Shown piece by piece: positions 1 to 7,776 of a DNA stretch of 14,779 bases. Numbering within the stretch: the first letter of the stretch is position 1; every line of letters begins with the position of its first letter. Made by a program: the position numbers and the translations under genes. Under the pieces are notes generated by a model that was given only the letters and a program-made list of their open reading frames with translations, made no database searches and was not told the origin of the DNA. This DNA comes from an uncultured Lachnospiraceae bacterium (lineage in GTDB: Bacteria > Bacillota > Clostridia > Lachnospirales > Lachnospiraceae), in contig CAJURF010000087.1 of assembly GCA_910588825.1 (NCBI GenBank), positions 1 to 14,779 of the forward strand, read 5' to 3'.

Positions 1-2528
1 AGATGGTCGTTCATACCGCACTCTAAACACTTTTGAATATCTTCCGAAAAAGCATCGGCGGTCATTGCAATAATAGGAATGTCCGCATCTTCACGTTCCA
101 GCTCCCGGATAGTCCTGGCAGTTTCGTAGCCATCCATCACGGGCATCCTTACATCCATAAGAATTGCGTCATAATATCCAACAGGAGATTTCTCGAATTT
201 CGAAACGCAGATTTGCCCGTTTTCGGCCCAATCCAATTCCAGTTGGAGAATAGAAAGTAATTCTCTTGCAACTTCCCAGTTAAGCTCGTTATCCTCCGCC
301 AATAAAATATGTTTCCCGCTAAGCTCCGTAGGGACATCTTCTTCAGTTTGGGCAGTTTCTTCGCCTGGAATATGGGCAAAGGATCTAAGGGCATAAAATA
401 AAGTGGACTTGAACAGGGGTTTGGAAATGAATCCGGAAATCCCTGCTTCTCTGGCGTCATCTTCAATCTCGCTCCAATCACAGGCTGAGATCAGCAAAGT
501 GGGACTATCCTCCCCGTATTTCAAATGGATTTCCCGTGCAGCGTCTATCCCGTTCATGCCCGGTAAATTCAAATCAAATAGAATCATCTGATAATTGTCA
601 TTCCTGCGATGGCGCTCTGCTGTCATTTCCATTGCGCGTTCAGCATTCAGACACCATTCAGAATTGATACCGATTGACTTTAAGGAATTAACTGCATTGA
701 TACATAACCGCTCATCATCATCAACTACAAGCATATTCCAGTTAGGAAGTGCTGTTTCCACCTGGGGGCCGTCTGCTTTTGCTAAGTCAAGAACAACGTG
801 GAATTCGCTGCCCCTGCCCTGCTGGCTCTGAACAGAGATTGTACCTCCCATAGAGTCTGTAATATACTTGCAGATTGCCATTCCCAGCCCAGAACCTTCT
901 GTTTTATGTACACGGGCGTTGTCCTCCCGGCTGAAGGAGTCAAATATTTTCTTCTGATATTCTTTTGACATACCGATACCCGTATCTTTCACTAGGAAAT
1001 GGGTACGGACGCAGGACGTATCCTCCAACAATGCTTCCTGGTACAGGGATATTTGGACAGAACCATTATCCGGCGTAAATTTGACAGCATTTCCCAATAA
1101 ATTAATCAAAATCTGATTAAGCCGCACACTGTCACAACATACATTTTCCGCAAGGATTTCATAGACAACTGCGTTGAAATGCTGTTTTTTCGCCTTGGCC
1201 TGGGGCTGTACGATATTTACAATGTTATCCATAATCTCCTTCAAAGACGTGGGCATAACATTCAGCGTCATTTTCCCGCTTTCAATCTTAGACATATCTA
1301 GTACGTCATTAATAAGACCCAGCAGGTGCTTACTGGATAATGCAATTTTACGCAGACATTCCTGGACCTGTTCCGGATGGTGTGTATTTGCCAGGGCTAT
1401 TGACGTCATACCGATTATGGCATTCATGGGGGTGCGTATGTCGTGGCTCATACTGGACAGAAAATCCTGTTTTGCTGCATTGGCATGCTCAGCTTCTTTC
1501 TGTGCCTTTTCCGCAGCCTTACGTGCGGCATCCATTTCCGTATTCATACGCTTTAACTCGGCTACTTGTTTTTTGAACACTCTTAAATATTGAAAGAATA
1601 TGTACAGGAGCATGATAATTACAGCAAGAAAAGCGGTATAAACAATGGCGAGCCAATGACGGCCCATCCCTGAAATTGCATCATCCAACCCGGCAAAAGG
1701 AAGGACGGTAACCAGATACCATTCGCAATATGGGAGACTGGTACAGTACAGGTGGCACCGTGATTCGCTGGTTTTCAGAATCACTGAATAATCTTCATCT
1801 GCATTCATTGCAGCCGTCAGTTGTCCAATATAGTAATCTGCTTCTTTATTCTGACCGTCAAAGATACGATAAAGGCTGTCAAAATAATTTTCATTTTTAC
1901 CGCCATGATCCCGTACCACATAGCTGCCATCTTTGCGTATGACATATGAATAAATCAAGGGATTATCCGTATCGAGAAAAAGGACTTCGCCCATGTACTT
2001 GGTAGAAAGCCCTGCAACAATAGCAACGCTGTCACTGCCATTGGACATGGGATATTCACAGGGAACACCAAACAAAATTACATCATTCCCGCTGCTGTCT
2101 ACAGCGGAGGCTGTTTTGCGTTCCCCGTTTTTTAAACTATCCAAAAACTGCTGGGGGTTGTTTGGCGCTGTGGGGTCGCCATAAATCATTTCGATTTCCC
2201 CGTCAGACGAATATAAGGCGGCGCATAAAAAATTCCTTGCCCTTGCACTATATTCTATTTCTTCTTTGGATCCGTAACTGGAATTTTTTTCATCTGCTGC
2301 AATGTGGGCTATGGATTCCACCATAGTCAGGCGGAGAGCAATAATCGTTTCAAAGTGCAGAGAAACCTGCTTATTCACTCCTGCCATATAAGTAGTGCCT
2401 ATATTCTCAATTGTATTTTTGCTCATTTTGTTAATGGACATTCCCAAAAACGAAAAAATGAAAATATTTAAGCAGATTATCACTGCTATGCTGATTTTGG
2501 GAGAACGCTGCAGAGTCATGTTTTTCAT
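1..2528 (-). CDS. Membrane-bound hybrid sensor histidine kinase with two receiver domains (3' end cut by window edge)
   Basis: The frame is open from the ATG at 2528 to the left edge, 842 visible residues without a stop. An N-terminal membrane segment (about residues 10-28) is followed by about 260 extracytoplasmic residues ending in a WYLVTVLP-type stretch typical of double-Cache ligand sensors. A second membrane segment lies at about 292-315 and leads into a charged coiled coil. The H-box SMSHDIRTPMN has its phosphorylatable His at 362. The ATPase N-box Asn is at 480 and DTGIGM at 515-520. Two receiver domains follow: REC1 with acidic cluster 603-605 and phospho-Asp 652, and REC2 with LAEDNE near 743-748 and phospho-Asp 792. 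Only the last part of REC2 is missing. GGAG lies 10 bases before the ATG. It starts 74 bp after the other kinase gene on the same strand, so the two are probably co-transcribed. The domain order is seen; the ligand is unknown. Confidence 0.93.
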   Translation of the reverse strand, partial: MKNMTLQRSPKISIAVIICLNIFIFSFLGMSINKMSKNTIENIGTTYMAGVNKQVSLHFETIIALRLTMVESIAHIAADEKNSSYGSKEEIEYSARARNFLCAALYSSDGEIEMIYGDPTAPNNPQQFLDSLKNGERKTASAVDSSGNDVILFGVPCEYPMSNGSDSVAIVAGLSTKYMGEVLFLDTDNPLIYSYVIRKDGSYVVRDHGGKNENYFDSLYRIFDGQNKEADYYIGQLTAAMNADEDYSVILKTSESRCHLYCTSLPYCEWYLVTVLPFAGLDDAISGMGRHWLAIVYTAFLAVIIMLLYIFFQYLRVFKKQVAELKRMNTEMDAARKAAEKAQKEAEHANAAKQDFLSSMSHDIRTPMNAIIGMTSIALANTHHPEQVQECLRKIALSSKHLLGLINDVLDMSKIESGKMTLNVMPTSLKEIMDNIVNIVQPQAKAKKQHFNAVVYEILAENVCCDSVRLNQILINLLGNAVKFTPDNGSVQISLYQEALLEDTSCVRTHFLVKDTGIGMSKEYQKKIFDSFSREDNARVHKTEGSGLGMAICKYITDSMGGTISVQSQQGRGSEFHVVLDLAKADGPQVETALPNWNMLVVDDDERLCINAVNSLKSIGINSEWCLNAERAMEMTAERHRRNDNYQMILFDLNLPGMNGIDAAREIHLKYGEDSPTLLISACDWSEIEDDAREAGISGFISKPLFKSTLFYALRSFAHIPGEETAQTEEDVPTELSGKHILLAEDNELNWEVARELLSILQLELDWAENGQICVSKFEKSPVGYYDAILMDVRMPVMDGYETARTIRELEREDADIPIIAMTADAFSEDIQKCLECGMNDH

Positions 2529-2602
2529 ACTTTTTCATCTCCATTCTTTGGTTTTTGCTCTGGGCACAAAGAAAAAATAAAATCAAAGCCAAAAGACAGG
2601 GC

Positions 2603-5182
2603 TCAGCATTTCAGCCGGCTCATAACCTGAAACATTTTCTTAATATCCACCGGTTTCGCCAAATGTTCATTCATCCCGGCGGCCTTTGCCATTGCCACAT
2701 CTTCTTCAAATGCATTAGCCGACAATGCGATGATGGGCACGGATTTTGCGTCTGTCCGGTTCAGGCCTCGAATTACCCGGGCCGCCTCGTAGCCGCTCAT
2801 TACAGGCATCATCAAATCCATGAGCACGCAGTCAAATGTTCCTGGATCAGCTGCCGTGAATGCATCCACTGCAGCTTTTCCGTCGTTGGCGGTTACCACC
2901 TTTGCGTCAGCTTCTTTAAGCATGAACTCCATGATTTCACAGTTAATCTCATTATCCTCCACCAAAAGGATGCGCATCCCGGCAATATTGCTCTGCGTAT
3001 TCTGCTCCTCATCCACAGGCCGCGTATTTTGCGCCCCGTCGATTTGAATGGGCAGGGTCACCTGAAATACACTCCCCCTGCCCACCTGGCTGTCTATCTC
3101 AATAGCTCCCTTCATCTGGTCTACCAGTTTCTTTACGATGGACATGCCAAGCCCCACACCGCTATAGTGGGTCCTTGCGTCTTGATGCTCCTGGGTAAAC
3201 GGTTCAAAAATGTGATTTTGGAAGTCTTCTCCAATGCCGATTCCAGTATCTTCAATCACAAACTGGTAGTCGGCAGTCCCGCCCTGGCAGGCGGTCTCCT
3301 TTACCCGGATAAAGACGGAACCATGGGGCCGGTTATACTTGAGGGCGTTGTCCACGATATTCATCAAAATCTGCTTCAAGTGCAGTGGATTTCCAATCAG
3401 TCTGTTATGCTGTAACCGGGGTTCCTCCAGTACCAGCTGGATTCCCTCCTTCTCCGCCTGGGGGGACAAAATCGTAATACAGTTTTCCAATGCATCACGA
3501 AGGTCAAACGGTTCCCTTACCACCGTCGGTCTTCCGCTTTCCAGTTTGCTGACCTGAAGAACATCGTTCACCAGGGAGAGCAGATGCTCCGTCGACACAC
3601 GGATTTTGTCCAGACATTTTCTTTGCTGCTGCAAATCATCCGGGCATTTGTCTATGATGTCCAGCATTCCCAGAATCCCATTGATGGGCGTACGCAAATC
3701 GTGGGACATATGAGAAAGAAATTCACTCTTTGCCGAATTTGCCCGTCTGACCTTTTCCAGCAGCTCCATAATGGCCTGCTCCTGTTTCTTCCGGGTTACC
3801 ATAATCTCTGTGATGTCCTGATGGTATCCATTCAGGCAGGCACCAGGCTTTTTAAATGTTTTGTCCGGCACACCCCCGCAGCGGACATAAATTTTCCCAA
3901 GCTTTGGATGATTCCAGGGGTAGATGACCTCGGAACGTCCGGTTTCCAATATCTCCGCCACTGATTCCTTTACCATCTCCACATAGTCAGGCACAATGTT
4001 TTCAAACCAGTGCTTATAGCACTCCTCCGGCTGGATATCATCCGGTACTCCCAGGAGGAGCCGCATGGTCCGGTCTGTATACATCCGTGGCTGACAGCCC
4101 TCCTCCAGTTCAATGGTCCAGATGCCGGTTCTGGCTCCCTCCAAAATATCCTCCAAGCTCTGTCTTGCCTTCAATTTGTATTTCTCTTCCTGCTCCACCA
4201 CAGCATTCACATCCCGCTGGGCAAAAATTACACAGTGCTCTTCCTCTGTTTTCTTGGTAGCGGAAAAATGCAGCTCCAGGTGTTTCAGGCCATAGAAACT
4301 ATCGTTCACTTGATAACGTACATAGAACTTCTGTCTTGACCTGAGCTGAGCCAGCAGATAATCCTTTTTTGTCACAGCGCGGAGCCTTTCCTGGTCCCGG
4401 GGGACCACGTACTGAGAAATATATCGTTCCATAGCTGTCTGATAGCCGTCCTTAAAATGAATGGCCCAATCCATACTCATCCGTTCACTATCCCGGTATA
4501 TTTCGCATTCGCCTGTATCCAAATTCACCTGATAGATGCCCAGATAATCCACACTGAGAGAATGGAGAACATTATAGCTCCGCTTTTGAAGCTCACGGAC
4601 TAAGTTGCGCCGTTTCAGGGAGGAGACGATAAAGTATGCCGCAGTCTGGAGCATATTCGATGCGTATTCCAGTGAGTTCACCGGTGGATTGTCCACTCCG
4701 TAAAAGCCGATAAGCTTCTTGCCATCATAAAGGGGAATCACCACAAGAGAATGGACGCTCTGCCGCTTCAGATTCTCATATTGCAGGGGGTTGGTCTCCC
4801 GTATATCTTCCAAGCTCTCAATGACGATATGCTTGCCAATGCCGAAATTCCGATACCAGCTGGCGCACACCTCCGGGGGAACATTTTGAAGATTCTCCTT
4901 TTCCGGTTTCACCCCGTCGGCGGTCCACTCATAAGTATTGTCATCGCCCCCGGACTCGTTCTGTTCAAAAATATAGGTCCGCTCCCCGTTCAGTGCTTTT
5001 CCCAGGTGTTCCAGCAGCACGTCCAGGGACTGGTCCGGGGTTTCCTCCAGTAAGGCGACCCGGAGGCCCTCATTGATAATAGACTCCAGATTCTGAACGC
5101 TTTGTATATCACTGTGCTGCCCACGGCCCGCGGCCGCCGGCGCATTTTCGCCGGTCCCTTGAAGCTCTCTCGAATAATCCAT
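2603..5182 (-). CDS. Soluble hybrid sensor histidine kinase, GAF-PAS-PAS-HisKA-HATPase-REC
   Basis: I chose the ATG at 5182 (859 residues) because GGAGGG lies 7 bases before it. An in-frame ATG 15 bases earlier (5197) has no ribosome site, and its own first codons form that site. Numbered from 5182, a GAF domain spans about 33-190 and contains LVVIPLYDGKKLIGFYGVDN. Two PAS-like segments follow (about 205-330 and 340-460), the second ending GYHQDITE. The H-box SHMSHDLRTPING has His494. The ATPase domain has VDNALKYN with Asn612, DTGIG at 645-649 and GVGLGMSIVKK. A C-terminal receiver begins at about 736 with ILLVEDNE, has phospho-Asp 789 in LMDLMMPVMSG and Lys843. No membrane segment or signal peptide is visible, so it should sense a cytoplasmic cue or pair with the membrane kinase encoded next. 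No Hpt or DNA-binding output domain is present, so a downstream partner must be encoded elsewhere. Confidence 0.95.
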   Translation of the reverse strand: MDYSRELQGTGENAPAAAGRGQHSDIQSVQNLESIINEGLRVALLEETPDQSLDVLLEHLGKALNGERTYIFEQNESGGDDNTYEWTADGVKPEKENLQNVPPEVCASWYRNFGIGKHIVIESLEDIRETNPLQYENLKRQSVHSLVVIPLYDGKKLIGFYGVDNPPVNSLEYASNMLQTAAYFIVSSLKRRNLVRELQKRSYNVLHSLSVDYLGIYQVNLDTGECEIYRDSERMSMDWAIHFKDGYQTAMERYISQYVVPRDQERLRAVTKKDYLLAQLRSRQKFYVRYQVNDSFYGLKHLELHFSATKKTEEEHCVIFAQRDVNAVVEQEEKYKLKARQSLEDILEGARTGIWTIELEEGCQPRMYTDRTMRLLLGVPDDIQPEECYKHWFENIVPDYVEMVKESVAEILETGRSEVIYPWNHPKLGKIYVRCGGVPDKTFKKPGACLNGYHQDITEIMVTRKKQEQAIMELLEKVRRANSAKSEFLSHMSHDLRTPINGILGMLDIIDKCPDDLQQQRKCLDKIRVSTEHLLSLVNDVLQVSKLESGRPTVVREPFDLRDALENCITILSPQAEKEGIQLVLEEPRLQHNRLIGNPLHLKQILMNIVDNALKYNRPHGSVFIRVKETACQGGTADYQFVIEDTGIGIGEDFQNHIFEPFTQEHQDARTHYSGVGLGMSIVKKLVDQMKGAIEIDSQVGRGSVFQVTLPIQIDGAQNTRPVDEEQNTQSNIAGMRILLVEDNEINCEIMEFMLKEADAKVVTANDGKAAVDAFTAADPGTFDCVLMDLMMPVMSGYEAARVIRGLNRTDAKSVPIIALSANAFEEDVAMAKAAGMNEHLAKPVDIKKMFQVMSRLKC

Positions 5183-5266
5183 ACCCCTTCCCTCCATATA
5201 GACCGCTTTGCGGCCATAGTCACTGCACCCGCCAATTCTGTCGCGGAGAGGGTCCTCCCCGGAAAA

Positions 5267-5473
5267 CTATGTTTCGAAATATTGGTACAGCTTCATTTTG
5301 TTCCGATGTATTTCCATAGCTTTGCCACAAAAAGCGGCCGCTTCTGAGTCATAATACCATGTGTCCCCAATCACGTCAATATAGAGGGTGGCTGTCCACA
5401 TAGATAATCTCATTGGCCTGCTGAATCCTCCATTAAACGAAAAATAGTTTTGCGGTAACTTCGGCAGTTTCAC
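5267..5473 (-). pseudogene. Possible degraded gene remnant (68-codon open frame)
   Basis: A minus-strand frame from a GTG at 5473 to a stop at 5267 encodes 68 residues. The C-terminal 40 or so look protein-like (for example YIDVIGDTWYYDSEAAAF and EIHRNKMKLYQYFET). The N-terminal part does not, and no ribosome site precedes the GTG. Just upstream of the good-looking part, a neighbouring frame reads IQQANEIIYVDSHPLY before a stop. A single frameshift would join it to the good-looking part. This suggests the 3' end of a decayed gene, but I recognise no family and it could be chance. Confidence 0.15.
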
Positions 5474-5506
5474 TAATTTAGGGTAAGGACAGAGTGCAAT
5501 GTTAAG

Positions 5507-5535
5507 ATACTATAGCACTGTTTATAAGACTGCAA
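5507..5535 (-). promoter_or_regulatory. Candidate sigma-70 promoter for the kinase operon
   Basis: On the minus strand TTGCAG (5530-5535) is followed after 17 bases by TAGTAT (5507-5512). It points towards the kinase start at 5182, which would leave a leader of about 320 nt. It is the best match I found in this direction, judged by eye. Confidence 0.35.
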
Positions 5536-5545
5536 TTTTTACGTA

Positions 5546-5573
5546 TTTATCAAAGAATCACAAAAATGATAAA
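5546..5573. promoter_or_regulatory. Inverted repeat between the two divergent promoters
   Basis: TTTATCA (5546-5552) and TGATAAA (5567-5573) are perfect inverted copies separated by 14 bases. They lie in the 44-bp gap between the -35 elements of the two opposed candidate promoters. A dimeric regulator bound here could control both operons. In such AT-rich sequence chance matches of this length are possible. Confidence 0.3.
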
Positions 5574-5579
5574 GATAAT

Positions 5580-5608
5580 TTGTCAATAATATCAATAGAC
5601 AGTATAAA
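5580..5608 (+). promoter_or_regulatory. Candidate sigma-70 promoter for the iol-like operon
   Basis: TTGTCA (5580-5585) and TATAAA (5603-5608) are separated by exactly 17 bases, close to consensus. It points towards the oxidoreductase start at 5778, giving a leader of about 160 nt. Confidence 0.5.
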
Positions 5609-5762
5609 CTGAATTTAGTATACTGATTCCAATGCAACGAGCACGAGCTCGCAAACAGAGCACGGCAAAGTAGAGTATAAGATACAATATAAACTATATT
5701 TCATTAAAGAGGATTTTTGTAAAGTATAAGAGTAAAAAACGATTGGTATGACCATAAAAATT

Positions 5763-5780
5763 AAGGAGGAAAATGCATTG
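5763..5780 (+). promoter_or_regulatory. Ribosome site that selects a TTG start, overlapping a two-codon ORF
   Basis: AAGGAGG (5763-5769) lies 8 bases before TTG (5778-5780). An out-of-frame ATG sits at 5773, only 3 bases from the ribosome site, and reads Met-His-stop. Its TGA (5779-5781) overlaps the TTG. The in-frame ATG at 5748 has no ribosome site, and the GGAGG falls inside the coding sequence it would create. Confidence 0.75.
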
Positions 5781-6803
5781 AGTACAGAATTAAAGGTCGG
5801 GATTGTTGGGACTGGTGCAATCGGCAGAACACATATGGAGCGCATCAATGAGAGATTGAAAGGGGCGAAAGTCACTGCCTGCTCGGATGCAGATGAGAAT
5901 TTTGGCAGATCAGCTGCCGAAAAGTATGGATGTAAATTTTATGCAGACGGAGAAGAAATGATTGCTTCTGACCATGTGGATGCTGTGGTGGTTACGACTC
6001 TTGACCCTTACCATGAACAGTACGTTATGGCGGCAGTGAAAGCTGGCAAATATGTATTCTGTGAGAAACCGCTGGCGCCGGAGCCAGCGGCGTGCAGACG
6101 GATTGTGGATGCAGAGATTGCAGGGGGAAAGAAACTGGTTCAGGTGGGCTTCATGAGAAGATACGACCCAGGATACCGTCAGTTAAAAGAGGTTATACAT
6201 AACCGTACTTACGGGGAACCGCTGATGCTTCACTGTGCACACCGGAATGCTTCCGTGGATGAAAGCTATACAACGCCCATGGCCGTGGAGAATTCCATGA
6301 TTCATGAAATTGATGTATTGAGATGGCTTTTGGACGAGGAATACGATACGGCGGAAGTGGTATTTGCAAAAAAGACAAAGCGTGCCCATAAAAACCTTAT
6401 GGACCCGCAGATTATGATTCTGACTACAAAATCCGGGGTGAGGATTGATGTGGAGGCATTTGTCAATACAGGGCACTGTTATGACATTAAGTGTGAGGTA
6501 TGCTGTGAAGATGCAATCTTAAATCTCCCGGAACCGGCAAGTATTCAGGTGTGCGCAGACGCACACAGGGGACATGCCATTGACAGTGACTGGTCCACGC
6601 GGTTTGTGGAAGCGTATAATATTGAATTTCAGGAATGGATCAACGGGGTAAAAGCAGGGCGGGTTGACGGCCCCACTGCCTGGGACGGATATGTGGGACA
6701 GGTAACTGCAGCAGCGGCTTCAAAGGCCAGGGATACCCAGACTGTGGTAAAGATTGAGATGGATGAAATGCCGGAGTTTTATAGGCAGGATATAGGCAGA
6801 TAA
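5778..6803 (+). CDS. iolG: Inositol 2-dehydrogenase-like oxidoreductase (Gfo/Idh/MocA family)
   Basis: With the TTG start the protein has 341 residues, the size of Bacillus subtilis IolG. A Rossmann domain begins at once with GTGAIG (11-16), followed by FCEKPL with Lys97 and VQVGFMRRYD. The C-terminal dimer/substrate domain carries HCAHRN, HEIDVLRWLL with His176, DPQI, NLPEP, GPTAWDGY and a terminal EMPEFY, all familiar from inositol dehydrogenases. The expected role is NAD-dependent oxidation of a cyclitol or sugar hydroxyl to a ketone in the cytoplasm. From remembered literature, Lys97, Asp172 and His176 are the B. subtilis catalytic residues. Here 97 and 176 match in number, which supports the TTG start, but position 172 is Asn. 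The substrate may therefore differ from myo-inositol. It is first in an operon, 18 bp before the IolH-like gene. Confidence 0.85.
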   Translation: MSTELKVGIVGTGAIGRTHMERINERLKGAKVTACSDADENFGRSAAEKYGCKFYADGEEMIASDHVDAVVVTTLDPYHEQYVMAAVKAGKYVFCEKPLAPEPAACRRIVDAEIAGGKKLVQVGFMRRYDPGYRQLKEVIHNRTYGEPLMLHCAHRNASVDESYTTPMAVENSMIHEIDVLRWLLDEEYDTAEVVFAKKTKRAHKNLMDPQIMILTTKSGVRIDVEAFVNTGHCYDIKCEVCCEDAILNLPEPASIQVCADAHRGHAIDSDWSTRFVEAYNIEFQEWINGVKAGRVDGPTAWDGYVGQVTAAAASKARDTQTVVKIEMDEMPEFYRQDIGR

Positions 6804-6821
6804 AGAGATGGGAGGAAAGGT

Positions 6822-7754
6822 ATGAAGATAGCATTTGATGTGGATGTACTGGCGAAGCAGATGGACATTAACCGGATGGTTCATCAGGTGTCGGACTGGG
6901 GGTACAAGTATATTGAGCAGTCTCCCCATCCCAGGATTAATCCTTTTTATAAACACCCTTTATTTTCAGAGGAGTGTGAGAAGGAATACAGGAAAGCACT
7001 GAAAGAAACAGGAGTGGAAATATCTTCTTTTATCGTGGTATACCGCTGGTCAGGGCCTTCGCAGGAGCAGAGAAGGTTTGCGGTGGCCAACTGGAAGCGG
7101 ATGATTCAGATTGCCGCGGATATGGGGGTGACGGTGATTAACACGGAGTTATCCGGCGATCCCAATCAGCAGGAAATCTGCAATGGCATGTGGTTCCAGT
7201 CTATGGAAGAATTGCTGCCGCTGATTGAACGGGAAGGAATCCGGGTGGAAATCCAGTCCCATCCTTATGATTTCTGTGAATGGAACAATGAGACCTGTGA
7301 TATGGTGAAGTCTTTCCGGTCGCCGTATCTGGGGTATGTGTATTCCGCACCCCATGGATTTTTCTATGATGAGGGAAAAGGGGATGTGCGTTCTATGCTC
7401 CGGTATGCAGGAGATGATCTGACACACGTATTGTTTGCAGATACTTTCAATCAGACGCTGGACTGCCGGTACATTGCCAACCCGCCCTGGCTGAATGCAA
7501 GAGGAAAGGCGGATGTGACTATCCATCAGCATCTGGCTATGGGAGAAGGAGATGTGGACTTTGAGGGCATCTTTCAGACATTGAGAGAGATGGACTTTGC
7601 TAATAAGCAGCTGAGGGCAGATGCGCCAAAGAAAGGCGGAGACAATATCGCCTGTGTGTCTATGTTTGGATTTCCTGAAAAAATGGACCGGCAGGCACCA
7701 AAGGCACGGGAACGGATAGAGAAAGAACTTTTACAATTATCTGTAACAGACTGA
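6822..7754 (+). CDS. iolH: IolH-like TIM-barrel protein (sugar phosphate isomerase/epimerase superfamily)
   Basis: This 310-residue protein follows a GGAGG site by a few bases. It opens MKIAFDVD as a first barrel strand, then WGYKYIEQSPHP and YKHP. Internal landmarks are VINTEL (105-110), SMEELLPLIEREGI, EIQSHPYDFCEW with Glu143 and His147, SAPHGF, FADTFNQ with Asp207, RYIANPPW and VTIHQHLAMGEGDVDF with His235 and His237. This order matches what I remember of IolH proteins of inositol catabolic operons (WKRxIxIAxxxG, then ADTFNH, then VHQHLxxGxGxVDW). The exact reaction of IolH is poorly established; a metal-dependent isomerase or epimerase acting on a cyclitol-derived keto compound is inferred. 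It sits between the IolG-like gene and another barrel enzyme in the same operon. A divergent xylose-isomerase-like enzyme of other specificity remains possible. Confidence 0.72.
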   Translation: MKIAFDVDVLAKQMDINRMVHQVSDWGYKYIEQSPHPRINPFYKHPLFSEECEKEYRKALKETGVEISSFIVVYRWSGPSQEQRRFAVANWKRMIQIAADMGVTVINTELSGDPNQQEICNGMWFQSMEELLPLIEREGIRVEIQSHPYDFCEWNNETCDMVKSFRSPYLGYVYSAPHGFFYDEGKGDVRSMLRYAGDDLTHVLFADTFNQTLDCRYIANPPWLNARGKADVTIHQHLAMGEGDVDFEGIFQTLREMDFANKQLRADAPKKGGDNIACVSMFGFPEKMDRQAPKARERIEKELLQLSVTD

Positions 7755-7776
7755 TGAAATGAGAGGAGAATGGAGA

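Larger units (their letters stand above)
5183..5777. other. Gene-poor divergent control region between the kinase and iol-like operons
   Basis: About 595 bp separate the kinase start from the oxidoreductase start. The right half (roughly 5500-5770) is strongly AT-rich and carries the candidate promoters and inverted repeat listed separately. The left half is GC-richer and has one short open frame that may be a gene remnant. An 8-bp palindrome, CGAGCTCG, lies in the presumed leader of the plus-strand operon near 5644-5651. I see no tRNA or recognisable riboswitch. Confidence 0.6.

Noticed and set aside
149..831. Short open frames on both strands inside the first kinase gene
   Set aside because: They overlap the long edge-crossing kinase frame, whose motifs are all in one frame; these are shadows.
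2544..2573. TTCTTTG / CAAAGAA inverted repeat between the two kinase genes
   Set aside because: Only 7 bp in AT-rich sequence with a 16-base spacer and no T-tract; too weak to call an attenuator.
2555..3415. A 286-codon plus-strand open frame
   Set aside because: It lies antisense to the receiver and ATPase domains of the soluble kinase, which have complete motifs, and its own translation shows no family features.
5330..5345. GC-rich palindrome AAGCGGCCGCTT followed by T residues on the minus strand
   Set aside because: A perfect palindrome with no loop cannot form a normal terminator hairpin; it is a chance feature (it contains a NotI site).
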